64,000 bases of DNA from Morella rubra. Its lineage: Eukaryota; Streptophyta; Magnoliopsida; Fagales; Myricaceae. Each line of letters starts with the position of its first letter. The stretch's first letter is position 1. The stretch covers positions 17,939,011 through 18,003,010 of the forward strand of contig CM025856.1 in assembly GCA_003952965.2 (NCBI GenBank). Reading direction: 5' to 3'. Positions 1 to 11,441 of the stretch are shown one piece after another. The position numbers were made by a program, and so were the translations under genes. The notes under the pieces were generated by a model. That model was not told the DNA's origin. It saw only the letters and a list, made by a program, of their open reading frames with translations, and made no database searches.

Positions 1-375
1 AACAACGTATAACTATTGTATGCAATATTTTTTGCCGTTTGCTTTAAAGTGAAACTCCAACAGTTAGACATAAAGGCACGACACTTGCCATTTGATTTAA
101 AGTAAAGCTCCAGCACTTAAACAAAAAGGCACGATGCTATTTCAAATGTAATGGACAAAATGGCAGCTGACTTGGCTTATGTAGTGCCATGTGGAAAATT
201 TGCCAACGTGGAACATTCTCTCGTTAAACAATCACACGGAGCCCTGACGGAAGGACGGTTTTATCAAAAGATGATAGTTTGAGGATTATTTTGTTAGGGT
301 TTATTTCCTAAGGATCAAATCGCTAAAAGGGTCAAAACCAGAGGATTAAACTGCAAATTTTCCTAAAAAATAATA
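1..375. other. Non-coding flank with a short tandem repeat
   Basis: No gene is visible. A unit of about 53 bases beginning TTGCCGTTTGC at 32 recurs as TTGCCATTTGA at 85; both copies contain a GGCACGA motif. The stretch from about 240 has the style of a decayed plant repeat, but I cannot assign a family. Confidence 0.5.
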
Positions 376-690
376 TAATTTAACAAAAATAAAAAATCAG
401 TTCTAAAGCTTGGCCAACCAAACAAAGCTTTTAGTCTCAGACCTGTTTATAGTCTAATTTCTTAAAACATTTACATTTGAATCCAAAATTGAAACTAAAT
501 GCTAATCAAAGACTGGTTTCCAAAAAGGCTAACAAGGAAAAATCAATGAAGTTCTGGATCCAAAAAAATATAAATAGTTATAGCACCTAGGTATCAAAGC
601 ATGGACAATAAACAAAAAGAAGAAGAAGAAAGAAGAAATAAAATATACGAGTTTTATACCATGGTGCTTTTTCAATATGAGAAAAATGAC

Positions 691-1046
691 TTTTCGCGAT
701 GAAATTCTTGATCACGAAACCAATTTCTCCACAAAAACTAGAATTAATTTTCAGTTTCGTCACCAAAGAGTAATTTTTAGTGATGAAAATTGTCTTGGTT
801 ACTAAAGGCTTTACAACATCGGTTATTTTTTGTGACAAAATATTTCATCACAAGAGAACTATATTTTATGGTGACCAAATGGATCGGCACAAAAGACGAT
901 CGATCGTTTAATATACCGATTGATCATCCATATAAGTTTCATCGTCAAATTAGACCGTTTTCAAAAACACATGTAGACATTATATCATCAAATAAATCAT
1001 TGTATTGCCTACAATGCATGATCGAATACACATGTGGACGTCCTAT
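691..1046. other. Possible older CACTA-like terminus outside the main element
   Basis: This stretch is absent from the second segmental-duplication copy, so it arrived by insertion. From about 845 it reads CATCACAAGAGAACTATA and then ATGGTGACC, which resembles the left end of the main CACTA element (CACTACAAGAAATATAG, then AGGTGAC). Several TTTCGTCAC/GTGATGAAA words also echo CACTA subterminal sequence. The block TATCATCAAAT...TTGCCTACAA near 981 has a diverged match at 15793, directly beyond the right end. It is probably a relic of a related element; this is inference from similarity only. Confidence 0.4.
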
Positions 1047-1249
1047 CACTACAAGAAATATAGCTTTAGGTGACAAAGTTTTGGTGTCAAACCAAATTTT
1101 GTCACCTAAAGTGACCTTTCTATGACAAAACATTAATTTCGTCGCCCAAAATCACCCATGAACACCAAAACCGTTTGCACGTATTTCTCATGTGACAACA
1201 TACCACACATCGCGCATGAATGACAATTAAAATAGTCACAAAATACAAA

Positions 1250-4080
1250 ATATCCTCCGGACTCACGATCAACCTGTTCGGACCATTTGATGGGTGACGA
1301 ATTCCAAATTGTCGTAACCGAGTGACGTTCAAAATCGTCACAATTTTTTTACAATAACGTCCGGACGTAACAGATAAAAAGTCCGAACAAAATTACATGA
1401 CAAATAATAATCGTCAGGATATAGTGACAAATTGACAATCGTCGTAAACGCTCAATCACGTCCGGACCTCCACTATAGAGTTCGCACATGAAAAAATACC
1501 TACGTCCGGATGCTAAAGACCATGTCCGCACGCGTATGAATTCTGATTTCGTGAATCGTGTGCTTCCACGTTGCAAAACTTCCACTAGACACCATCCGGA
1601 CGAATATATACAGTCTGGACGGGTTTAGTTCAAAGAAGCTTCTCGAATCGATCATATTTAATGACGTTGAATTTGATTGGGCCACGCATGAATCTAACCC
1701 CTTATAGGAGTTCGAACACCAATATTACCGTTTGGACTCATTCTTGACAAATTAAAAAGGCTAGACTTAGCCAAAATCACACTTTCACTCTATTCTCTCA
1801 AACTTTTCTCTCAAACTTTTCTGTATCCGTTCAAGATCTCTCAAACAACTTCAGGTAAGACCTTCTTCGTGAGTTTGGTTTTCAATTTCATGCATTTCAA
1901 TTGAATACTTTTGAATTTTTTTGCGTTCTTTGTGTTCATCTATGGTAATGTTTGGTTTTTATTCGCTGAATCATCGTTCAGACTATGGTATATGTCGTTC
2001 GGACTTTAATATTTTGTCCAACGTTAATCTTTTGTTCGAACGGTAATTTTAAATGTTCGGACGGATTCTAAAAATAAATGTCGTTGTTTGAACGGCGTGC
2101 AAACAGTTTGTGCTTATGTTCAGACGATTTTTGCTAGGTTGACCATGGATCACTCGAAGAAAAGTATCACTAATGTTGAGGGACAGACTCAGCGACGAGC
2201 TTGGGTGGATGCTTTTTTAGCGGAGCTGAGGGGGAGTCTTTGGGCGATAGTAGAGCCGACGCATTCGTTGTGCATGGAGCTCCAATGCCGCTTGATCGGT
2301 CTGGAAAACAAATTTGCTCTAACGGATAGGGCTCTGACAGAGGAGATGAATATTATGCAAAGAGAACTATTTGCTGTGAGATAACAATTATCCCAGTTCT
2401 CCAAGTCTATCCATATCGTTCCGATACAGCTCCAGACACTCATCAGACGTGTAGATAATATAAAGGAGCATTTGGTGCATGTTCGTGACGCCCTTAAACA
2501 AGATCTGGACGAGCCATCAACTTATCCTTAAAAGGATCGTCTTCGACTTGTACTAGACATTATGATTTTGTTTTTTGTTCGTATTTAAATTATTTTTGAT
2601 ATTCCATATTAATTATGTTTTTCATTAGTTTAAATTTATTAAAATTTAAACAAATGATTAGTATAATTAAAAGAGTTACTAGTACGAGTGCTATGTTAAT
2701 GGAACAGTTACTGCAATTACAATTAAATAGGTGATTAGTCGCCATGGAATTAGTGTAATAATGATTTTAATTTAAATAGTTGATTAGTTATAATTATATT
2801 GTGTTAGTGAAATGATTTAAATAAATTAAATTTACAAAATGTGGCACACGTCCGAACGTATCAAAACAATGTTCGGACGTGTATGAGTGTACGAAAGCAT
2901 TTGAACGTTCATGATAATTGTTTGGATGTATTTATAACCTTCGTATGGCTTACACGTGTTTACGTTACACGACGGTTGACAACAACTGTCCCCGTTCGAA
3001 CCCTATTCATAACGTCCAGACGTGGCATGACATTTATTCAGCCAAACGTGTGCTTCCACGTCGCATGAAGACAGGGAAAAATCGTCCAGACTTACCATAA
3101 CCGTCCGGAAGTAATCAATTTTTCAAACCGTTTTAAACGGTTTAAATTTTGACATTTAATACAGAGGACTCTCATTGGACCACGTGTGCTGAAAAGTGTC
3201 CGAATGTGTATTAACTGTCTGGACGGGTTAGAAAAATTATGAAAAACGCGAACAGTTCGACATTTTCATTAAACCGAACGTTTTATCATCTAAACTCTCT
3301 TGACCCTCAGTTGTTTCTTTGTCAAATCAAGGCGTAAACTCATTCCGTCGACATTCTAATCACATCCAGGTATGTTTTGTTAATTTTTGACACGATTTTT
3401 GCTTTAAAATTTTCATTTTTTTTACAGTTTTATGTATAGGATTTCAATTCTATTTTTTGTATGCTACATTGTGTTTTTTGATTGATTTTTACGTAGAAAT
3501 TGATTTTGTTAAGTGTTAGGATTGTGCTAAGTGTATTTGTTTGTGATTTGGTGGTGTTTTGGGTAGTGTGTGGGAGGTTTTGAGACGCTACCATGGCTGA
3601 GTTAACTCGGTCGTCGTCCCAGTAGCGTCTGGACATTTAAATATTCTATTTGGATGTCTTAATCACCCGTTCGGACTCCTTTTAGTACAAGAAAGAAATA
3701 CGTTATCGTTTGGTTTGTGTCCGGACGCTACATGAACACGTTCGGACTGTGTTATATGAAAAGTTATAAAATTTTACTATTTGTCTTTAGTTCGGACGGA
3801 TTTCCAAAAGTGTCCGGACGCGAGGATTTATCCAAATATGAAACGGTGTCGTTTTTCTTATATCCGGACGCTATGTCAATGCTGTCCGAACACTTTCATA
3901 GTAAAGTTAAATTATTTTTTTAACTACTTTAAGTTCGGACGACTTTCCAAACTGGTCCGAATGCTAGTTTTATCTGTCCGAACTCCTTTTTATATTAAAT
4001 TTTATATTTCTTTTTTTATTATACAGTTCGGACTCCTTTATGTTGTTGTCTGGACGTAGTTCTAACCGTTTGAACGCTAT
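1250..4080. repeat. CACTA-A left subterminal array of CGTCCGGACG-type motifs
   Basis: Dozens of variants of the self-complementary word CGTCCGGACG occur on both strands, for example near 1357, 1458, 1502, 1595, 2052, 2870, 3718, 3812 and 3865, with GTTCGGACG and GTCCGAACG variants. In En/Spm-type elements TNPA binds short subterminal repeats of this kind. The array runs unusually far inward. Between 2540 and 4080 there is no gene apart from the motifs and AT-rich DNA. Confidence 0.8.
2088..2531 (+). pseudogene. Passenger gene fragment in CACTA-A, helical C-terminal part
   Basis: A readable stretch starts with an ATG at 2088 (a second ATG at 2144 begins MDHSKKSITNVEG) and stops at 2384. Helix-forming sequence continues in the next bases to about 2530 (HLVHVRDALKQDLDEPS). 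The composition, leucine- and glutamate-rich with heptad-like spacing, resembles the C-terminal tail of the longer passenger gene at 4099-5247, so this may be a partial duplicate of it. No catalytic motif is visible. It sits between blocks of the subterminal motif. I do not recognise a function. It could also be the tail of a transposon-associated gag-like protein. Confidence 0.4.
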
Positions 4081-4098
4081 TTTGCAGATTATTGAAAA

Positions 4099-5247
4099 TG
4101 AGCAAGCGTTTGTGTACCAGCAGCCAGGCCGATGTCAAGGAATCTTCTGCTCCAGCTTTATTGTTGGAGGAGCATATGACAATCATGTCCCGCTCGGTTG
4201 TTGTTGAGCGGCATATCTAGTTGGCGGATTTCTACGAGTTTCGGTTTGAGGATCGGACGCTTCCAGAGATAGTGGAGCAAGCAGGTTGGCTTCCATTCCT
4301 CTAGAGGACTGGGTATGTGTCGAAGAACTTGGTGCGAGAGTTCTATGCTTCTATACTTCGGGCGAGGGACCTTGAGGAGCCTAGTATGGAGGTGACCGTC
4401 TGGAATGTGCAGATCATATTCTCGCTAGACGAGCTAGCGGAATTTTTGGGTACGTGAGGGATGTGATAGCGTTCCCCAACGTGCCAATGACAAAGGAGGG
4501 CTGATTTGCTGGCCTGGAGGGAAGCAACATGCTTCAAGGGCAGCTGCTTCCTTTCTGGAGGATCATGCACCTGATTCTATGCTCTGCCATCGACCAGAAG
4601 AAGCACACGACAGAGGTGACTTATGGCCGAGCCGAGGTCTTGTATATGGTAGTTGTACGGGGGCTTCCTATTGATATGACATCATTCATCTACCAATTCG
4701 TCTGTACTGAGGCCCTGAAGACCGATCCTCAGATTTCGTTGCCCTACAGTGTTCTTCTGACCCAGTTCTTGCATAACTTGATGGCACCTAAGGGTGCCGA
4801 CGAGTCGAGAGTGCTTCCACTTGGGTCGATTTACAAGAAAATGCTCTCAAAGTCGATGGCGCAGACACGACGAGCGCTGGGTGCTGCTTGGGCAGCTAGA
4901 GCTAGACGAGAGGAGCCAGCTCAGGGGACCGAGGAGCAGGATCCTGGACAGAGCTCCTCCAAGGGACTCTAGGGACGGCGGCCGAGTTGGGTGGCGGCTA
5001 TGATGACCGAGTTGACTGAGCAGATGCGAGCGGTCATGCAGCCCACCCTGAGATGATGGGTGATATCAGTTCTCGGCTAGCAGCTCTAGAGCTTAAGGTC
5101 GAGAGAATGGACGGTGAGTGGAAGAGGCAGGTGGCTGAGGTTCAGTTCACCCTGAAGGGCGTCACTACCAATGCAGAGCTAGTTGTCCTGACCGAGCGGG
5201 TCGTGATGCTTGAGGAGCACATGAGGGATGTCCGAGCAGTTCTGTAG
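4099..5247 (+). pseudogene. Plant transposon-associated protein (Transposase_32-like), broken
   Basis: Reading starts with MSKRLCTSSQADVKES at 4099 and is interrupted by in-frame TAG codons at about 4218 and 4300 and a TGA at about 4456. It continues in another frame from 4529 (MLQGQLLPFWRIMHLIL) to 4972, and the tail is a coiled-coil-like stretch at 5053-5247 (MGDISSRLAALELKVERM). The middle section, with VTVWNVQIIFSLDELAEFLG followed by a conserved helical block ending LPYSVLLTQFLHNL, has the layout of the 'putative plant transposon protein' domain common in plant repeats. Such genes ride as passengers in retroelements and DNA elements; their biochemical role is unknown. The family assignment is from memory of the pattern and is moderate. 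Confidence 0.55.
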
Positions 5248-5259
5248 CTCGCTGACGAT

Positions 5260-6800
5260 TGATGATCAGCAGATATTTAGTTTTGTTTATTATGACATTT
5301 GAATTTTTATTATATTTTAAGAACATTTATTTTTATATTATGTTTTGAGTACATATATTGGGATTGTATTTGTTGTTATTTTGTTTATATTATGTTTTGT
5401 GGAGATTTGATATGTTTATGTTATTTCTATCTATTAAAAGTCAGTATAACATGTTAATTAATGAAGTGTTTCTCATTTCGTAACTCCTTCCAACTTTGTT
5501 ACACTCCTTACGCTCTTGTTTATATTAGAAAGAAATAAAAAATAAGATTGTCAAAACTGTTCGGACTAGAGGATAATTGTCCGGATTATTACAATAAGGT
5601 CGAACGGTGTCGTACTACGCAAGAAAAGCATCTGGACGTAATTGATACACTGTTCGGACGCTATTTTTTAGATTGTAGTGTTGAGAAGATGTCGTTTTGG
5701 GGTGTCGAAATGGCACCGTAAAATTTAATAAAGCGTTTGAACGGTTTATGGTGAGTCCGGACGTTTTGTTCAACATCAGACGCTGTCGTTTGGTGGTTGC
5801 TAAAATGGTGTCGTCAGTTGTAAGTTTCTGTGCGGATGATATGAAAATTTAGGCGGCATGTTTTTCCCTCGTAAACTTTTACACATAGGCGTCCAAACGA
5901 TATTATGTGTGTCCGAACGGGGTGTATTCGTTTGAAAGACTGGAAATCACGGACAGTATTCAAAAACGTCAAAACTTAGAAATTTGAGAGATTTGAGCAA
6001 GAGGAGAAGAGGGGAGCTAATTTAAGACATCAATCTCATTGAAAAGGGTGTAAAAGGAGCAACCTATTTGGGATTTCGATTGGATTGCATTTAAGTTAGT
6101 GGGTTTTAATTTTTTTTTTTTTAGGATGAAAATCATGGATTTTAGGATATCAAAGTATGTGTTTTTCGAATTTTTAGGGTCTAAAATGATCGAAATTGAG
6201 GTTGGTTGTGATTTGTTTATATTGAAATATTTTTCATTTGGTTGATTTTGGTATGAATTTGTGTTGAAAATATCATCTGTTTGTCGAAGAACAGTGTTGT
6301 TCGATAATCACAGTCCGGACGGTTTATGTACCGTCCGAACTCACTTTATTTGTTTTTTTATGTTCGGATGGTTATGAGCATCTGAACATGTTTTGCTGTG
6401 ATGTTCATGCATTCATTTAGTAGCCTTAGCCCCTGTTTAAGAATTACATGAAGTTCGGATAACGAACTGGTGTAATTCTTGAATTGTCCATTATGGACAG
6501 TTTGAGTTTACAATATGTAATGTGCGTAATTGTATCTGATATTGTGATGTGTTTAGAAATTTTGATGCAAATCTCCTTTTGTCTTCCGGATACACATTCA
6601 GCATTGAGCTTGCACACTTACCTACAATGGTGGGTGTTTATGCTCAATGTTGTAGGTGTGTATCTGGGACTGAGGGGAAATGAAATTTCTAAGCATCGGT
6701 CACAATGTCGGGTCAATTACGTGCAATACGTGATATTGTAAACTTGAATGGGATAAGACCTATCAAAAGAAATGGAGTTAAGTGTGAATGTCATCATTGT
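5260..6800. other. AT-rich spacer of CACTA-A with further subterminal-type motifs
   Basis: No gene is seen. The 3' flank of the passenger gene (to about 5560) is AT-rich. From 5560 to 6380 the CGTCCGGACG-type words reappear (near 5562, 5655, 5757, 6312 and 6333), more than 5 kb from the left end. The bases before 6862 probably form the leader of the transposase gene. Confidence 0.6.
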
Positions 6801-6852
6801 TTGCATTATTGTTTGTATTATTGTGCATGATTGTTTGTATTTTCGTCTTTGA

Positions 6853-7535
6853 AGGAACAATATGGATAAAAGTTGGATTTATGAGGCTGATAGACTCAAA
6901 AGTGTAAAGTATAGTGATGGTGTGGGATTTTATGAGTGTTGCCCGTAGTTATACAGATAGTCGTGGACTGATAAGATGTCCATGTAAGAGATGTAAGAAT
7001 GTGTTGTTCTGTAGACGAGATGGAGGATCATTTATTCATAATTGGGTTTGACCAGAGTTAGGGTATTTCACGAAGAGTCATTTCAGAAGTTCCTAACCGG
7101 GTAGTCACTTTAGAACCTGATCTTAAATGATGATATGAGAGACCGTTGATTGGTCGAAACAGTCGAGTTGGGTCTATTTTTCGTGTATACAAGTTATGGG
7201 CGGATGCTGAAGTTGTTTCCCGGGTGTAAGAAACTCGAAGTTGTCTTTCGTTGTTAGGTTACTTCATGTGAAGTCGGAGAATAATTTGACTGTAAAGGCG
7301 TTTGAAGATGTGTATAAAAGATGCAGGGGGAGACACTTCCTAAATCTTATTATGAGGCAAAAAGTTAAGAAAGATTTAGGATTTAGCTACGATGAAATGA
7401 CACTATTTTGGAAGGAGCACACAAGAGTGTAATCGAGGTGGAAGTAGAATTCAAAGGTTGAGAGGTTGGATTGTTTCTATCCAATTATGTTTGTGGTTGA
7501 AGATGGGGTGATTGATGTTCGATAAGAATCGGGAA
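6853..7535 (+). pseudogene. Truncated duplicate of the TNP2 transposase 5' part
   Basis: Starts with an ATG at 6862 and the same MDKSWIYEADRLKSVKY opening as the gene at 7839, and follows it collinearly to about the position matching 8800. It is shortened by many small internal deletions: the spacing between matching words is compressed and the reading frame is lost after about 35 codons. The block near 7241-7432 (SFVVRLLHVKSENNLTVKAF) matches the TNP2 region that precedes the catalytic core. It is clearly a decayed copy and cannot encode a transposase. About 300 bases of unassigned sequence (7536-7830) separate it from the fuller copy. Confidence 0.8.
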
Positions 7536-7838
7536 TCTTATTTTGGAATTGTCACAAAATAGAGTACAATATGCATAGATCGTAATCTCTGACTGGTTTC
7601 CATTTTTCATCACCTCCATTCGATATGTTGGTAGTTGTTTACACATCTTAAAGAAGTTTGGGATTGAAAATTTCTTCAATGTTGTAGATAACCTAGCCTT
7701 GGAAATCCTGATAAAATTCAAGTTGTACGTAAGTGGGAATGTGGGTAAACTGCCCGACGATCAGATGTCATGAAATGCTTGTGATTGCATTTAATTAATT
7801 GATTGGCATTTCATCATTGTTTATGCACAAGGAACAAT

Positions 7839-10800
7839 ATGGATAAAAGTTGGATTTATGAGGCTGATAGACTCAAAAGTGTAAAGTATAATGATGGTGT
7901 TCGGGATTTTATGAGTGTTGCCCGTAGTTATGCAGATAGTCGTGGACTGATAAGATGTCCATGTAAGATATGTAAGAATGTGTTGTTCAAACATGTAGAC
8001 GAGATGGAGGATCATTTATTCATAATTGGGTTTGACCAGAGTTACACTCATTGGGTATTTCACGGAGAGTCAATTTCAGAAGTTTCTAACCGGGTAGTGA
8101 CTTTAGAACCTGAACCAAGCAGTGAGGATCTGAGGGAAACATAAATGATGATATGAGAGACATATTAGAAGATTTTAAGGCAAGAGCGGGGGTTGATGAG
8201 AACGCTGGTTAAAATATTCTGGGTCCTGAAACAGTCGAGTCTGGGTCTAGAGACAGGTTTTTCGTGTATACCAAGTTATGGGCGGATGCTGAGCGAGAGT
8301 TGTATCCCGGGTGTAAGAAGTACTCGAAGTTGTCTTTCGTTGTAGGTTACTTCATGTGAAGTCGGAGAATAATTTGACTGTAAAGGCGTTTGAAGATGTG
8401 TTGGGCTTGATAAAAGATGCGCTGCCGGAGGGGGAGACACTTCCTAAATCTTATTATGAGGCGAAAAAGTTAAGAAAGAATTTAGGATTTAGCTACGATA
8501 ACATACATGCGTGCTTAAATGACTTGTACTATTTTGGAAGGAGCACAGCGAGTTACAAGAGTGTCCGGTGTGTGGGGAATCGAGGTGGAAGTACAGTCAG
8601 AATAGCAAATCGAAAGTTCCTTAAAAAGTGTTGCGACATTTTCCCTTGAAACTGAGGTTGCAAAGATTGTTTCTATCAAGGCAACGGCAACGGATATGCG
8701 TGGCACCAAGAGAAGTGTGTGGTTGAAGATGGGGTGATAAGGCATCCTACAAACTTAGGGTATGGAAGGATCTCGATAAGAAGTATGAATGGTTTGGTCG
8801 GGAATCTCGGAACATCCGGTTGGGTTTGGCATCTGATGGGTTCAATCCGTTTGGCAACATGAGCTTATCATATAGTATATGGCTAGTGGTACTAATTCCA
8901 TACAATTTGCCGCCATGGAAATGTATGAAGGATTCAAGTTTTATGCTGTCGTTGCTTATTCCAAGTCCAAGAAGTCCGGGAATGATATCGATGTCTACTT
9001 ACAGCCATTGGTAGATGAGTTGAAGGACTTGTGGAAAAATGGAATGCAGACGTACGACGCGGCCGTGTCAAGTTCATTCAAGTTACATGCTGCTTTGCTT
9101 TGGACAATAAAATGACTTTCCCGCTTATGATAATCTCTCGATTTGGAGTACGAAAGGACGGTTAGCATGCCCTAATTGCAATGCGAACACAACGTCATTT
9201 TGGTTGAAACATGGGGGCAAACATTTTTTTTGGGACATCGCGTATTTGCCCGCGACGCATGGGTGGAGGCATGATGTCGACATATTTGATGGGAAAAAAG
9301 AGTTTAGAGCAGTGCCTGAAGAAGTCATTGGAGAGGAGATACTTCAACAACTTGAATCGGTACCGTTATGTTTGTTTGGAAGACTCAGAAGAAGAGAAAA
9401 CGGGCTACATGAGTTAAGTTGGACGAAACGAGCATATTCTTTGAGTTGCCGTACTGGTCAAAGTTAAAACTTCGACATAATTTGGACGTCATGCACATAG
9501 AGAAGAATATTTGTGACAATGTGTTGGGAACTTTGATGAATGTCAATGGTAAGACGAAGGACAATTCTAGTGCTCGGCGGACTTGGCATTAATGGCATTA
9601 AAAAGGACTTGCATTTGCAAGTTCAGGGTCAGCAGGAGGTGATGCCTCAAGCATTATTTACTTTAACGAAGGATGAACGTAAGAAGTGTTGTGAATGGTG
9701 AAGGGTGTCAAGTTTCCGGATGGATACGCCTCTAACATATCCCGATGCGTGAATATAAAGAATGAAAATAATGGGTATGAAGAGTCACGACTCACACGTC
9801 TTGTTGCAGCGACTGTTACGGCAATGATACACGGTTGTTAGGAAAGAAGTATGTACAGCGTTGACTGAGTTAGCTTATTCTTCAGAGACTTGTGCTCAAG
9901 AACAATACGTTTAGACGTTGTGGACCAGTTAGAGAAGGACATCGAATGATTCTTTGCAAGTTGGAACATATATTCCCTCCATCATTTTTTACTATTATGG
10001 TTCATTTAGCTGTTCATTTACCTCGGGAGGTGAAACTTGGGGGTCCAGTTCAATTTCGGTGGATGTATCCAATGGAGAGGTATATGGGGAAGATGAAGCG
10101 TTTCGTTAAGAACAGGGCACGGTGTGAGGGCTCCATAGCAGAGAATTATGTGTTAAATGAATGTTTAACTTTTTGCTCAATGTATCTTGGTACGGTTGAG
10201 ACGAGATTTAATAGAAAAGACCGGAATTATGCCGACATGGATGATCAAAGTTGTCGTTTTTCTGTGTTTACTCAAATGTTCGACCGCTGGGAGCTGGTAG
10301 TCAAGATTTGAATATAAAGGAATTTACAAAAGCACAGTGGTACGTACTCAACAACTGTTCAGAAATCAGCCAACATATAGAGTAAGCACTTAAAAGAATA
10401 TTTGCTCACTTAAACACTTATCAGTTCATTATATTTTAATTTATTATAAAATATTTATTTCTTTATAGTGAGCACTTGAAGAGATGAGGAGGAAATCACC
10501 AATAAATGTTGATAGGAGGCACGAAGAAGAATTTCCGTTATGGTTTAGAAATCGGTATTTATTTAATTTTTTCCTATTATATGTTTAATTTAAATGATCA
10601 TTTTTTTTAGAGTCAAAGTTAACACGTGTTTACTATTTTAGGTTCAAACTATGCGCAATGAACGGGCAGTTTGTTACTCTAGGTGTGTAGTGAATGGAGT
10701 TAGGTTTCACACGGTTTTTCGTGAACAGTTTCGTAACACTCAGAATAGTGGTGTGGTTGTTCCGGGGGACCATGATGGGGAAGATGTTGATTTTTATGGT

Positions 10801-11175
10801 CAAGTCAAGGATATTTATGCGTTGCGTTATTTGCGGGGGAATTTAGTTTATTTACTAAAATGTGACTGGTTTGACTTGAGTACTCAAAACTTAGGTCTTG
10901 ATAAAAGTGGTCGGTTTGTTAGTATTAACACATCCCGAAAGTGGTACAAAGACAACCCGTTCGTGCTAGCTTCTTAGGAATCAAGTGTTTTATATTGATG
11001 ATATGAAGTTGGGCGGTCACTGGAAGATTGTTCAAAAGATTACCCCTAGAAACACGTATGATATTCCACATATTGAGGAGGAAGCTAGTGAAGATGGAGA
11101 AGACCGTCGAACTGTGAAGCATACCAGGAGAATGAGTCTATTGAGCTTTTTGTGGACTTTAGCTCCTTTGACATG
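7839..11175 (+). pseudogene. CACTA TNP2 (TNPD-type) transposase, degenerate
   Basis: The transposase of En/Spm-type elements cuts and joins transposon ends. Domains in order: a transposase-associated N-terminal domain at 7839-8075 (MDKSWIYEADRLK; CPCKICKN cysteine pair); a TNP2/Transposase_21 core at 8340-9560, with ASDGFNPFGNMS near 8823, DIDVYLQPLVDELKDLW near 8985 and HNLDVMHIEKNICDN near 9480; a DUF4218-like block at 9960-10230 (HLPREVKLGGPVQFRWMYP); and a DUF4216-like block at 10650-11110 (FREQFRNTQNSGVVVPG; KWYKDNPFVLAS). The frame changes several times: stop at 8144, shift near 8870, stop near 9465. AT-rich intron-like DNA at 10380-10470 and 10555-10640 separates exons. Length and order fit a full TNPD gene, but it is not translatable as read. 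Confidence 0.88.
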
Positions 11176-11441
11176 ATCCATTGACTAGAAATGACGTCGA
11201 GGCTTATGTGTCGGTAACCGATAAGAGCGGTTCACAACAACGTGAAGTAGAAGGAACCGATGATTCCTCGAAATCGTTCAGTAAAGATTGTAGTGATTCT
11301 GAAGAATATGACTTTAAGGACTAAAGTAACTTTATCGTTTCAATTTACTTTGCGTTTCTATTTTATATTCATTTTGAGTAACATAATTCATTGTGTTTTT
11401 TTTTTCTCTAATATTAATTTATTTGGTCATAGGACGACGTC

